A program made the position numbers and the translations under genes. 64,000 nt of DNA from Rufibacter psychrotolerans (lineage in GTDB: Bacteria > Bacteroidota > Bacteroidia > Cytophagales > Hymenobacteraceae). The notes under the pieces are model-generated. The model made no database searches. It saw nothing but the letters and a program-made list of their open reading frames with translations, and was not told the origin of the DNA. The number at the start of each line of letters is the position of its first letter. Within the stretch, counting starts at the first letter, position 1. The stretch spans positions 124,001 to 188,000 of the forward strand of contig NZ_JAFFJV010000015.1 of the NCBI RefSeq assembly GCF_016924645.1, read 5' to 3'. Positions 1 to 8,243 of the stretch are shown one piece after another.

Positions 1-1
1 C

Positions 2-1654
2 AAACTGGAACGCGCTGACTGGGTGGCCATGGCCGATTCTGTGCGCGCCGCCCTCACCGACGAGGCTATTGACGAGGCCGTCCGTGCTTTGCCGCCAGAG
101 GTGTACAGGATCTCCGGTGAGCGCCTGGCCAACACCCTCAAAGCCCGCCGGGCCTACATCCGCCGCGACGCCGAGGACTACTATGAGTTCCTGGCCCAGA
201 AAGTAGACGTGGTGGGCACTGATCTGGAGGAACAGTTTGAGGTAAGACGCGAGCCCGGCGGCTCTACCCTGGTCACCATCTACAAGAAAGGGAGCACCGC
301 CCCCGAGGACGAGCTGTACCGTCGCCGCTTCCAGCCCGATGAGACCCGCGAGATCAGGCTGTACGGCCTGGGCGGCGCCGATGCGTTCAACGTGCAGGGC
401 CAGGCCTCAGACGGAATAAGGGTACGCATCATTGGAGGCGACGGCCAGGACGCTATCACAGACAGCTCCAGCGTGGTGGGCCTGCGCCGCCTGACCTACG
501 TGTACGATGCCCCTAACGGCACCCAACTGCAGTTGGGCCCTGAGGCCCGCAACCTTACCCGTAAACGGCCCACGCCGGTGTATGACCGCCGCAGCTTTAG
601 GTACAACTACCTCGGCCCGCTGGCCTCCATTAATTATAACCGCGACGATGGCTTTATCCTGGGCGGCGGGGTGCTGCTCAAAACCCAGGGCTTCCAGAAA
701 GAGCCGTATGGCATGATGCAGCGCCTGGAAGCCAGCTATGCGTTTCAGACCAAGTCGTTCATGGTAGACTACGGGGCCCATTTCCCGCAGCTGAGGCTAG
801 GCCTTGACCTGAAGGTGAACGTGAACTGGAAAAGCCCGGGCTTCTCGCAGAACTTCTTTGGGTTGGGCAACGAGACCGCCTACAACCCAGACATAGACAT
901 TGAGTATTACCGGTTCCGGTCTGCCCAGTTCTACGCCAACGTCTTGGCCGGCCGCAAGCTGAGCCAGTACGAGACCATCTTCGTGGGTCCGGCTTACCAG
1001 ACCGTGAACGTGGAGCGTACGCCGGGCCGGTTCCTGCCCGAGCAGCTGACCACCTCAGACCGGCTGGCCGGCTACTATGAACCGCATGCCTACGCCGGGG
1101 CCCGCATAGAATACGTGCTAGACTCCCGTGACCTGGCGGCCCTGCCGGCCAAGGGGGTGTACTGGCAAGTAGCCGCCGACCTGCTCAAGGGCACTAACCG
1201 CCACTCGGCAGACGTGGCGCGGGTGCACTCGCAGTTCGCCCTCTACCAGACCCTGCGCATTCCGCTGAAGCTGACCCTGGCTACCCGCTTTGGCGGCGGC
1301 CACACCTTTGGCGATGACTTTGAGTTCTTCCAGGCGCAAACCCTGGACGGCCCCACCATGCTGCGGGGCTACCGCCGCAACCGCTTCAGCGGGCAAAGCA
1401 CCCTCTACAACAACACGGAGGCCCGCCTGCGCCTGTTCAGCTTCACTACCTACCTGTTCCCTGCCTCCATCGGGGTCTTCGGGTTCCATGACATTGGCCG
1501 CGTGTGGATGGAAGGCGAAAACTCCAAAAAATGGCACCGAAGCCACGGCGGCGGCATCTGGCTCTCGCCCCTGAACCAGGTGGTCCTCTCAGTGGGCTTT
1601 GCCGCCTCACAGGAAGAAAACCAGTTCCTGCTCCGGGGCGGTTTCCAGTTCTAA
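2..1654 (+). CDS. Omp85 (BamA/TamA-like) outer-membrane barrel protein, C-terminal part
   Basis: The reading frame is already open at the first base, so the true start lies left of the window; the GTG at 23 is only an internal codon. The visible 551 or so residues contain a region rich in Asp/Gly, then a long stretch of alternating short hydrophobic strands with Gly and Tyr (about 190 onward), including the LRGYRRNRF segment typical of the last Omp85 strands, and end in an aromatic residue (GGFQF), as barrel proteins recognised by the BAM machinery do. In many Bacteroidota this C-terminal half is fused to a calcineurin-like phosphoesterase; the N-terminal part cannot be seen, so that fusion is only a possibility. 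It would sit in the outer membrane. Confidence 0.8.
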   Translation, partial: KLERADWVAMADSVRAALTDEAIDEAVRALPPEVYRISGERLANTLKARRAYIRRDAEDYYEFLAQKVDVVGTDLEEQFEVRREPGGSTLVTIYKKGSTAPEDELYRRRFQPDETREIRLYGLGGADAFNVQGQASDGIRVRIIGGDGQDAITDSSSVVGLRRLTYVYDAPNGTQLQLGPEARNLTRKRPTPVYDRRSFRYNYLGPLASINYNRDDGFILGGGVLLKTQGFQKEPYGMMQRLEASYAFQTKSFMVDYGAHFPQLRLGLDLKVNVNWKSPGFSQNFFGLGNETAYNPDIDIEYYRFRSAQFYANVLAGRKLSQYETIFVGPAYQTVNVERTPGRFLPEQLTTSDRLAGYYEPHAYAGARIEYVLDSRDLAALPAKGVYWQVAADLLKGTNRHSADVARVHSQFALYQTLRIPLKLTLATRFGGGHTFGDDFEFFQAQTLDGPTMLRGYRRNRFSGQSTLYNNTEARLRLFSFTTYLFPASIGVFGFHDIGRVWMEGENSKKWHRSHGGGIWLSPLNQVVLSVGFAASQEENQFLLRGGFQF

Positions 1655-1670
1655 CCCGTAGGACCCATAA

Positions 1671-1710
1671 AAACAGAAAGGGCTGGCCATATGGCCAGCC
1701 CTTTCTGTTT
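1671..1710 (+). terminator. Perfect 40-bp palindrome, bidirectional terminator
   Basis: Two 20-base arms (1671-1690 and 1691-1710) are exact inverse complements with A-rich left and T-rich right flanks, so it can end transcription from the Omp85-like gene and from the opposite side (small gene at 1745-2005). Confidence 0.85.
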
Positions 1711-1744
1711 TGAGGCTTTTTTTGGTAAAAGACCCTTAAAACGC

Positions 1745-2005
1745 TTAGTTCAGGAAAATAGAGAACAGCTCAAACCGGTTAGAGGAAAAGCTCCAGTGCG
1801 AGGGTGATGGATGAATCTCCTCGCCGGTGGCATCAATAATGGTCACCGCCATTCCTTCTTCCTGGTTGAGGGGCTCAGTGAAATGTTTCACCGTGTACAC
1901 GTGCCCTTCCTCAATCCACTCTTCTGGCTCAAAGTTGGGGAGGGTGGCATCAATACACTTGGCGTAAACCGCCATATAGCTAGGTGGATAGATCAAATTT
2001 ACCAT
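1745..2005 (-). CDS. Hypothetical small acidic protein (86 aa)
   Basis: Small soluble acidic protein with no signal peptide or membrane segment. I do not recognise the family. The central part (WIEEGHVYTVKHFTEPLNQEEG) reads like a compact beta-rich fold of the kind often found as short conserved hypotheticals in Cytophagales. It converges on the Omp85-like gene and shares the palindromic terminator at 1671-1710. The ATG at 2005 is the only good start. Composition agrees with a real gene but there is no independent support. Confidence 0.6.
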   Translation of the reverse strand: MVNLIYPPSYMAVYAKCIDATLPNFEPEEWIEEGHVYTVKHFTEPLNQEEGMAVTIIDATGEEIHPSPSHWSFSSNRFELFSIFLN

Positions 2006-2263
2006 GTCTTATAAACTGTAAACAGGTGAGAAAAATTCCGGCGTGGCATGGGTCTTCCCCTAAATTAAGGCCCTGCTCCTTCGTTAGACCAGCACGCGCC
2101 TGCCGTTTAATGTCATGACTAGTATACGCACCTATTCTGACTTTTCCAACAAAGGGTGGCAGAAATTGCCGCCAGAAAGGCACCCTCTTTCAGATATGTC
2201 CGTACAAACACAAGCCGGTTTGCCCGGTATTCACTTGTTTTTACACCATAACGTAACCGCACC

Positions 2264-2509
2264 ATGGAACAGGATAATAAATTCAACGAGAAGGAAAAAC
2301 TACCCAACGGCACCCAGGCGGCCGATGACCTGAAGCAAACCTCTGAAGAGCCGGGAGCCGGTGCCAATGACAAGGCCAGCTTCCAGCAAGGCGGCCAGCA
2401 GCCGGGCAATAGCCAGGGCGGCCAGGGCGGCCAGTCTACCGACGGCGAGAAGAACTCCCGCCATGACGCCGGCGATGAAATGAGCGTGTTTGGCCGTCTG
2501 GACAGTTAA
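2264..2509 (+). CDS. Hypothetical Gly/Gln/Asp-rich disordered protein (81 aa)
   Basis: Hydrophilic low-complexity protein with a Gly-Gln-rich middle (repeats of GGQ) and no hydrophobic core, signal peptide or membrane segment; it should be disordered. It ends 21 bases before the metallo-hydrolase gene on the same strand, so the two are probably co-transcribed. Function unknown; low-complexity stress-type proteins look like this, but that is only an analogy. Confidence 0.55.
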   Translation: MEQDNKFNEKEKLPNGTQAADDLKQTSEEPGAGANDKASFQQGGQQPGNSQGGQGGQSTDGEKNSRHDAGDEMSVFGRLDS

Positions 2510-2530
2510 ACGAAGCAGGCAGAACCCTCT

Positions 2531-3628
2531 ATGCAAGACCAGATAAGCAACGTTCTGCGGCAGAAGCAGCACTCCTGCTTTCCGGTGGCACCAGGTGTCA
2601 TGGGCCAGGAAATTGTTTTCGTGAACCTGTACTACGTGGAGAACCCAGACAAATCCTGGGTTTTGGTTGACGCCGGACTGTACGGCTCCGCCGACCGCAT
2701 CAGAAAAGCCGCCGAGGAGAAGTTTGGCAAGGGCAATCCGCCCAAGGCCATCCTGCTCACGCACGGCCACTTTGACCACGTGGGCGCCCTGCAAACCCTG
2801 GCCGACCTCTGGCAAGTGCCGGTGTATGCGCACCCGCTGGAGTTGCCTTATCTGACCGGCCTGTCCAGCTATCCACCGCCCGACTCCAGCGTGGGTGGGG
2901 GCGGCATGGCTTACCTCTCGTTCATGTACCCCAAAAAGCCCATCACGTTTAGAGGGCAACTGGAGACGCTCCCCCCTGATGGCTCGGTGCCCTTTTTGCC
3001 GGAGTGGCGGTGGGTGGAAACGCCCGGTCACTCGCCGGGGCACGTGTCGTTCTTCAGGGAGCATGACCGGGTGTTGCTGGTGGGCGATGCCTTTGTGACC
3101 CGCAAACCCGAGTCTGCCCTGGCCGTCTTAACCCAGAAACAGGAAGTGTGCGGCCCACCGGCCTATTTCACCCCCGACTGGGAAGCGGCCCGCACCTCGG
3201 TGCAACGGCTGGCCGAGCTGCAACCAGAAATTGCGGCCAGCGGGCACGGGTTGCCCATGCAGGGCCCGGCCCTCAAACAAGGCCTGAACGACCTGGCGCG
3301 CCTCTTTGACCAGTTGGCCATCCCCAACCGGGGCCGTTACGTGCCAGAGCCTGCGGTGACAGATGCCACCGGCGTGGTGCAGTTACCGCCCACCGTGAAC
3401 AACACGGTGCCCAAGGTGCTGGCTACCGCCGGCTTGGTGGCACTGGCCGGTTTGGCTACCTACGCGCTCACCAAACAGCGGAAATCCAGAACGTACTCCC
3501 GCGTGAAGCGCACCTGGCCGGCACACGCCGGTACGCCCCAGCGGCCTACCCCTGGGCCCAGCGCGCCGGAGCATGCTTCCTTTTCGCATGGTTCTGATGA
3601 GGTAGAAGCCACCAACAACTACCCGTGA
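2531..3628 (+). CDS. Metallo-beta-lactamase-fold hydrolase with C-terminal membrane segment
   Basis: Glyoxalase-II-like member of the metallo-beta-lactamase superfamily. The metal-binding signature is complete: His78, His80, Asp82, His83 (THGHFDH), His167 (TPGHSPGH), Asp186 (GDAF) and His239 (SGHG). The catalytic domain covers about residues 10-245. After a proline-rich linker comes one hydrophobic segment (about 293-314, Ala/Leu-rich) followed by a basic tail, giving 365 aa, longer than the roughly 210-300 aa of stand-alone relatives. With no N-terminal signal the enzyme would face the cytoplasm, held by a C-terminal anchor. Substrate unknown. Preceded by a small disordered protein gene; followed by a strong terminator. 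Confidence 0.85.
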   Translation: MQDQISNVLRQKQHSCFPVAPGVMGQEIVFVNLYYVENPDKSWVLVDAGLYGSADRIRKAAEEKFGKGNPPKAILLTHGHFDHVGALQTLADLWQVPVYAHPLELPYLTGLSSYPPPDSSVGGGGMAYLSFMYPKKPITFRGQLETLPPDGSVPFLPEWRWVETPGHSPGHVSFFREHDRVLLVGDAFVTRKPESALAVLTQKQEVCGPPAYFTPDWEAARTSVQRLAELQPEIAASGHGLPMQGPALKQGLNDLARLFDQLAIPNRGRYVPEPAVTDATGVVQLPPTVNNTVPKVLATAGLVALAGLATYALTKQRKSRTYSRVKRTWPAHAGTPQRPTPGPSAPEHASFSHGSDEVEATNNYP

Positions 3629-3645
3629 CACGCCCCACTTAACAC

Positions 3646-3683
3646 AAAAAGAGGAGCCGGCTCTAAAACCGGCTCCTCTTTTT
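3646..3683 (+). terminator. Rho-independent terminator
   Basis: 15-bp stem (3646-3660 with 3669-3683) with an 8-base loop, flanked by A and T runs; it can act in both directions between the converging genes at 2531-3628 and 3748-4470. Confidence 0.85.
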
Positions 3684-3699
3684 GTTTACAAGGTTTTCC

Positions 3700-3735
3700 G
3701 TTTCAGGGCACTTTTCTGGAAAACTGCTCTGAAAC
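3700..3735. repeat. 36-bp intergenic palindrome, copy 1
   Basis: Arms GTTTCAGGGC...GCTCTGAAAC around a TTTT/AAAA core; member of the dispersed family described in the findings. Lies between the terminator and the end of the PRC-barrel gene. Confidence 0.75.
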
Positions 3736-3747
3736 AGATGGTGCCCG

Positions 3748-4470
3748 TTAGATCCCCAGGGCTTTCCGCTTCAGGACGGCGAACTCCTCCTGGGTGATGG
3801 TGCCCTGGTCCAGCATGTCGCGCAGGCGCTCAATGGTGGCGATGTCATCGTGCACGTGGCTGCCGCTGTTCGCCATGGTACCGCTGCCAAAGCTGGAGGT
3901 TCCGGTGCCATAGGTATCTGACGCCATGTGGTCATGGGCTGCTCTGTGCTGGGAGCGGCGGCTGTAAAACCGGTCTTCGTCAAACTGTTCGCGGTTGTAG
4001 AAATCAGCGCCGGGAGTTCCCATGCCGGAGGTTGGCTGCGCCGAGGAAGTTGCAGTGGACGAGCTGTTGTACGAATCTGCAGGGCTGGTGACCGCATGCA
4101 TGACCCGGTACTCATAGTCTGCGTCTACCGCGCCGCCCCGGTAAAACGGAATGCGGGACAAGGTGGACTGGTCCATCCCGATGAACACCTGGTCGCCGTC
4201 GTTGTCTAGTTGCGCCGCGCCAATGGGCACCAAGATGTGCCGGGCGTCGGTGTCGGGCAGCACGCGGTCTTTGTCTACGTCTACATCCAGGTAGCGCACT
4301 TTCATGAGTTCGCGGTCTACAATGAGATCATCTACCTTGCCAATGCGCTTGCCGTCTGAGCCTATCACTTCCCAGCCCCTCACGTCTAAGTCTCTGCTGG
4401 CTACTTTAAAATCTTTAAGGTCATGTAAAGGGGCGAGCCTTGCCACCCCGTCGTTTGCATGGTATGCCAT
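3748..4470 (-). CDS. PRC-barrel domain protein with C-terminal SHOCT motif
   Basis: Residues about 27-100 form a PRC-barrel (WEVIGSDGKRIGKVDDLIVD, then MKVRYLDVDVD), a small beta-barrel found in RimM and photosynthetic reaction-centre H subunits. The last 32 residues (IERLRDMLDQGTITQEEF) are a SHOCT motif, a short helical oligomerisation element. The middle (about 120-205) is Ser/Gly/Tyr-rich and probably disordered. Soluble, cytoplasmic. In environmental bacteria such proteins are often stress-linked, but no direct evidence is visible here. It lies 24 bases downstream of the small membrane protein at 4495-4689 on the same strand, suggesting a two-gene unit. Confidence 0.85.
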   Translation of the reverse strand: MAYHANDGVARLAPLHDLKDFKVASRDLDVRGWEVIGSDGKRIGKVDDLIVDRELMKVRYLDVDVDKDRVLPDTDARHILVPIGAAQLDNDGDQVFIGMDQSTLSRIPFYRGGAVDADYEYRVMHAVTSPADSYNSSSTATSSAQPTSGMGTPGADFYNREQFDEDRFYSRRSQHRAAHDHMASDTYGTGTSSFGSGTMANSGSHVHDDIATIERLRDMLDQGTITQEEFAVLKRKALGI

Positions 4471-4494
4471 AGTACTTGGTGTTACGGTAGAGGG

Positions 4495-4689
4495 TTAAAC
4501 AGACAGGAAGGCAGGCGCCAGGGGCATGACCATACCGGCCGGTACGCCGGTGTCGGTGTTCATGGTGTCGCCGTTTTGGGTTTCAAAGAAGTATTTGTAC
4601 ACCAGCCAGCCCACTACCAGCAAGACCAACAGCGCAATGATCCAGGCCCAGCTAGATCGTTTTTTGGGTTCAATGTTTATTTCAGCCAT
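4495..4689 (-). CDS. Small single-pass membrane protein (64 aa)
   Basis: After a short basic N terminus (EPKKRSS) there is one strong transmembrane helix (about 13-32, WAWIIALLVLLVVGWLVY), then a short polar tail. The positive-inside pattern puts the N terminus in the cytoplasm. First gene of a likely pair with the PRC-barrel protein. Family not recognised. Confidence 0.7.
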   Translation of the reverse strand: MAEINIEPKKRSSWAWIIALLVLLVVGWLVYKYFFETQNGDTMNTDTGVPAGMVMPLAPAFLSV

Positions 4690-4882
4690 AGTTTTAGTTT
4701 GTTTAAGGTCAGTGCAGCAGGAAGGACTGCATTCTTGCGTACGAAGCTTTCACCCAGAGGTTTATACCCGGGCCATTCTGCACAATACCGCACCGCACAA
4801 ACGCACCAAAACCAATACAAGGCACGGAAACTGATAAACCGGCCCGCGCCCCTGAACTGAACGCCCCTAAAACCCAGAAGCC

Positions 4883-4918
4883 ATTTTGGGCCCGATTTTG
4901 CACAATCAGGCCTAAAAC
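4883..4918. repeat. 36-bp intergenic palindrome, copy 2
   Basis: Core copy with extra complementary flanks (AGAAG at 4876-4880, CTTCT at 4921-4925) that lengthen the stem to about 50 bases. Confidence 0.75.
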
Positions 4919-4957
4919 GGCTTCTGGTAAGATTTAACGCCCGGGGCGGAAAGACGC

Positions 4958-5968
4958 TTACTTAGCGGCGTCCTGCCCCGGAATCTGGGGAAACTCAATA
5001 AACTCGCCCTCCGGCGAGAAGAGCATGCTCAGGGGCTCCTGCGGATCGCGCAGTATGTCTTCCTGCGTAATGCCCCACTTGGCCCAGACGGTGGCCAGGA
5101 GCCGGGCGTAGGAACTGTGCTGCCAGGGGTTGAAGATCACGTTGGTGACATCGTCAATGAGCGTGTCCAGGACCAGGTGGTCGTCTTGCGGCTTTACGGG
5201 GCGTACCAGGTAATCTGGGATCACGTTGAGCAGGTAGGCGGCGTAAAAGACCCGGGCGCTGAACTCGGCGGCCTGGATGGGCTGTAGCTGCCGGGGCTCA
5301 ATCACTTCCCACGCCGGGCGCATGACGTCTTTGATCATACCGTTGTCCAGCAGGCAGCAGACCAGCAGGGCATTGTCCAGCCGCAGGCTGAACATCATGG
5401 TAGAGAGCTCGTCGCGGAACTCAAAGCGGTTGGGCTCCGCCGAGGCATCCACGTCCAGGATGAAAAGCGAGCAGGGCAGGAAATCGGCAAACTCCATGGG
5501 CACCCGAATGGATTGCAGCACCCTGAAGAACGACTGAAACTTGAGCAGCATCCGGGGTTGCTCGCTCACGGCGTACTCGGGGCGCACCAGCGGGTTCTGT
5601 TCCTTGATCAGCTCGGTGATGAGCGTGCCGTAGAACATCTTGCCCAGCCACTGGAACAGCAACTTCTGGTCCAGGGCCCGCAGGCCGGGCACCCCTTGCG
5701 CTACCGCGGCCTGCACCTTCTCCTCCAGAGGGGCCAGGTGCTGTGTCTGGCAGGTAGTGCAGCACGGCACCTTCAGGTCCTGGTAAGTGACCACGCTCTG
5801 GTCCAGCAGCCGAAGCAGTTCATGGGTAAGGCCATACTTTTCCATGAGCCAGGCCGGGAAAATGGTGGTCTGCTGGTCTGCCGGAATGGTGGTGCCGCAG
5901 GAAAAACAGATGTGGTTTCCAAACCGCATTCCGTCAAACGGGTCAAAAATGGCAAGGTGCTGCTGCAT
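4958..5968 (-). CDS. Hypothetical protein with two CxxC pairs (336 aa)
   Basis: I do not recognise the family. Near the N terminus are CFSCG and, about 50 residues later, CCTTCQ, which together could bind one zinc ion as HNH-like or zinc-ribbon domains do. The remainder is alpha-helical with no signal peptide or membrane helix. A longer reading frame opens at 6115, but a Bacteroidota -7 box (TATCTTTG, minus strand, 6001-6008) lies inside it, so transcription should begin near 5994; the ATG at 5968, giving MQQHLAIFDPFDG, is therefore the better start with a leader of about 26 bases. Confidence 0.75.
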   Translation of the reverse strand: MQQHLAIFDPFDGMRFGNHICFSCGTTIPADQQTTIFPAWLMEKYGLTHELLRLLDQSVVTYQDLKVPCCTTCQTQHLAPLEEKVQAAVAQGVPGLRALDQKLLFQWLGKMFYGTLITELIKEQNPLVRPEYAVSEQPRMLLKFQSFFRVLQSIRVPMEFADFLPCSLFILDVDASAEPNRFEFRDELSTMMFSLRLDNALLVCCLLDNGMIKDVMRPAWEVIEPRQLQPIQAAEFSARVFYAAYLLNVIPDYLVRPVKPQDDHLVLDTLIDDVTNVIFNPWQHSSYARLLATVWAKWGITQEDILRDPQEPLSMLFSPEGEFIEFPQIPGQDAAK

Positions 5969-6000
5969 ACAAGTAACGGGCAAAGCCTTAGGGTAAACCG

Positions 6001-6008
6001 CAAAGATA
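6001..6008 (-). promoter_or_regulatory. -7 box (TATCTTTG) of the CxxC-pair gene
   Basis: Exact match to the TAnnTTTG element of the Bacteroidota housekeeping sigma factor, 32 bases before the ATG at 5968. No perfect -33 TTTG is seen; ATTG lies at about the right distance. Confidence 0.6.
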
Positions 6009-6120
6009 CGCATCAATGCTGCTTGGCGTGCAATCTTGCCCCGGTAACGTGCGTTAAACCGGCAGCCCCGCAACCCGGCATGGTACTTGTACTCTGCCCG
6101 GCAACATAAACCCAACCACT

Positions 6121-6834
6121 ATGAAAACCATCTTACCTTTTGTGTTTGCCATGCTGCTCTCCTTCAGTTCTTCCCTGGGGTACGCCCAGCAACACCCCCT
6201 GCCGCCTTTGGTAAACACCTCGGGCCTGGGCGAGGTGAAAGTTCAGCCCGACCAACTCACCTTCAGGGTGGGGGTGGAGATACGGGAAAAAACCCTGGAC
6301 GAAACCCGCAAAGCCGCCGACCAGCGCACCGCCGCGCTGATCAGCTTCCTGAAGAAAAGCGGCATAGACGACAAAGACGTGCAGACCGAGAACCTGTCTG
6401 TTTACCCCATTTACTCAGGCCCGGAGTACGGGCAAACGGCCCCGCAGTCCTTCCAGGCCACCAGAACCATCTCGGTGACGCTCAAGAAACTGAACCGGTT
6501 TGACGAGCTCATGACCGGCCTCTACAAAGCGGGCGCCAACCGCGTAGACGGCATCACCTATGAGACCACCCAGCTGAAAAAACACCAGGAGGAAGCCCGC
6601 CGCAAAGCCGTGCAGGACGCCAAGCAGAAAGCCGTGCTGCTGGCCTCTGAGCTGGGCTCCAAAGTAGGCCGCCCCTACCAGATCAACGAGAGCGGCAACG
6701 GCGGCCCCAGACCCGTGCTGTACGCCAAAGCCGCCATGCGCGAAATGTCGGCCATGGATGCCGGGGGGCCCACCATCGCCCTGGGCGAGATCACCATCAC
6801 CTCCACGGTAGAGGTAAGCTTCCTGCTGGAGTAG
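6121..6834 (+). CDS. SIMPL (DUF541, YggE-like) periplasmic protein
   Basis: Signal peptide about 1-22 (cut after GYAQ). The mature part begins with NTSGLGEVKVQPDQ, the usual opening of SIMPL/DUF541 proteins, and holds the DVQTENLSVYPIY and EARRKAVQDAKQKA segments of the family; at 237 aa it is of normal size. E. coli YggE, the best-known member, reduces oxidative stress, and mouse SIMPL acts in signalling; the biochemical role of bacterial members is not settled. Likely periplasmic. Monocistronic, followed by a long G+C hairpin. Confidence 0.88.
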   Translation: MKTILPFVFAMLLSFSSSLGYAQQHPLPPLVNTSGLGEVKVQPDQLTFRVGVEIREKTLDETRKAADQRTAALISFLKKSGIDDKDVQTENLSVYPIYSGPEYGQTAPQSFQATRTISVTLKKLNRFDELMTGLYKAGANRVDGITYETTQLKKHQEEARRKAVQDAKQKAVLLASELGSKVGRPYQINESGNGGPRPVLYAKAAMREMSAMDAGGPTIALGEITITSTVEVSFLLE

Positions 6835-6873
6835 CCTTCCCGGAAGATTCTTACTTTGCCAGGAGCAGCCAGA

Positions 6874-6922
6874 GAGGCGCAGGCGGGCAGGCTGAACCAT
6901 TCGGCCGGCCCGCCTGCGCCTC
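6874..6922 (+). terminator. Long G+C-rich hairpin after the SIMPL gene
   Basis: 15-bp perfect stem (6874-6888 with 6908-6922) with a 19-base loop, followed by AATTTTCT; likely terminator. Confidence 0.7.
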
Positions 6923-6965
6923 AATTTTCTGGAAAAGGGTAGCCGCCGGCGCATGCCAACAAGCC

Positions 6966-7001
6966 GTTTTTAGCCAGTTTTTGGGAAATCAGCCCAAAAA
7001 G
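6966..7001. repeat. 36-bp intergenic palindrome, copy 3
   Basis: GTTTTTAGCC...AGCCCAAAAAG with GCC/GGC flanks; lies upstream of the RNase D promoter. Confidence 0.65.
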
Positions 7002-7050
7002 GCAACACCGGCCGCCGCTTCCGCGTCAAGCAACTATCCTGTTTTTTGGA

Positions 7051-7058
7051 TACATTTG
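7051..7058 (+). promoter_or_regulatory. -7 box (TACATTTG) of rnd
   Basis: TAnnTTTG match ending 7 bases before the ATG at 7066; the expected transcript leader is only 2-4 bases. No clear -33 element. Confidence 0.5.
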
Positions 7059-7065
7059 GAAGATT

Positions 7066-8214
7066 ATGAAGGAACCTGCATTTATTCTGGAAGGAAAGCC
7101 GGTGCATGTGGTGCAAACCGCCGAAGCATTGCAAGAGGCCGCGCACCATTTAAACCAGCAGCCAGAACTAGCCCTAGACCTGGAGTTTGACCAGCACCAT
7201 TACACCTACGGGTTCACGCTGTGCCTGATCCAGATCTCAGACGGCCACACCTGTTTTTTGATTGACCCTTTTCCGCTGGATGACCTGCAACCCCTGTGGG
7301 ATGTGCTGGAGAACCCGGCGAGCACCAAAATATTCCACCACGCCAACAATGACCTGATGCTGCTCAGCATGCTGGGTTGCCAGGTGCGCAACCTGGTAGA
7401 CACGGCCGTGGCCGCCAAGATCCTGAACTACGCCAAGGCCGCCCTGGGTACCTTGCTGGAGGAAGAGCTGGGCCTGAGGCTGGACAAGTCGCAGCAGATG
7501 AGCAACTGGAACCAGCGCCCCCTGTCTAAACGGCAGCTGGAGTACGCCGCGCAGGACGTTTTGTACCTGCACCAGCTCAAGAACGCCATGGTGGCCAAGA
7601 TAGAGGAGCTGGGCCGCCTGCACTGGCTGGAGGAAGAAGACCAACTGCTGGAATCCATCACCTACGTAGAACTGGAAGACCCGCACCTGAAGATCAAGTT
7701 TCCGCAGCGGCTTACCCTCTTGCAGCAGTTTGTGCTGAAGCCCGTCTATGATTTCCGCGACCAGCTGGCCCAGAAGTGGAACATTCCGGCGGGGCAGGTG
7801 ATCAACACCAACGCCCTGATGCAGCTCTTGCAAGACCCGGAGCAGGGTATCAACAACTGGCTGTACCACACCAAGGGCATCAACGGCCGCCTGCAGCAGG
7901 AACGGTACGAGGAGCAACTGCAACGGATTGTCAACGGTTCTCTGAAAGAGGCCAAGAAACGCCAGATCCCCAACCGGCTGCCGCCCAACCCTTACCCGCC
8001 CCGGCTGAAGACTCCGGAGACCGAGGCCCGGCGCGAGCTGCTCTGCACCGTGCAGCGGGCCTTGATTGAGCGTTACGGCGCCTACGCCACGCCCATGCTC
8101 CTGGACCAGAGCACCATCACCCACTACAGCCAGACGGGCGAACTAGTTATTGTAAAGAAATACGCGCGTGAGATAGTGGAGGCGACCGCCCGTGACCTGC
8201 AGATCACGCTGTAG
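7066..8214 (+). CDS. rnd: Ribonuclease D (3'-5' exoribonuclease)
   Basis: DEDDy-type exonuclease that trims the 3' ends of tRNA precursors and other small RNAs. Acidic metal ligands are visible: Asp38 and Glu40 (ALDLEFD), Asp96 (HHANNDLMLL), Asp164 with the motif tyrosine Tyr160 (YAAQDVLYL). An HRDC-like region follows at about 215-290 and a helical C-terminal part completes 382 aa, close to E. coli RNase D (375). Cytoplasmic. The ATG lies just after a TACATTTG promoter box. The following small gene begins 29 bases after the stop and is probably in the same operon. Confidence 0.92.
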   Translation: MKEPAFILEGKPVHVVQTAEALQEAAHHLNQQPELALDLEFDQHHYTYGFTLCLIQISDGHTCFLIDPFPLDDLQPLWDVLENPASTKIFHHANNDLMLLSMLGCQVRNLVDTAVAAKILNYAKAALGTLLEEELGLRLDKSQQMSNWNQRPLSKRQLEYAAQDVLYLHQLKNAMVAKIEELGRLHWLEEEDQLLESITYVELEDPHLKIKFPQRLTLLQQFVLKPVYDFRDQLAQKWNIPAGQVINTNALMQLLQDPEQGINNWLYHTKGINGRLQQERYEEQLQRIVNGSLKEAKKRQIPNRLPPNPYPPRLKTPETEARRELLCTVQRALIERYGAYATPMLLDQSTITHYSQTGELVIVKKYAREIVEATARDLQITL

Positions 8215-8243
8215 TCTCCCGTGCAAGAGAGAAGAAGAGAATT

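Noticed and set aside
1994..2001. TAAATTTG octamer on the minus strand at the start of the 86-aa gene
   Set aside because: Lies inside the coding sequence just after the ATG and encodes Asn-Leu; likely chance unless the start is further downstream.
2300..3064. 254-codon open frame antisense to the metallo-hydrolase
   Set aside because: Shadow of a gene with complete catalytic motifs on the other strand.
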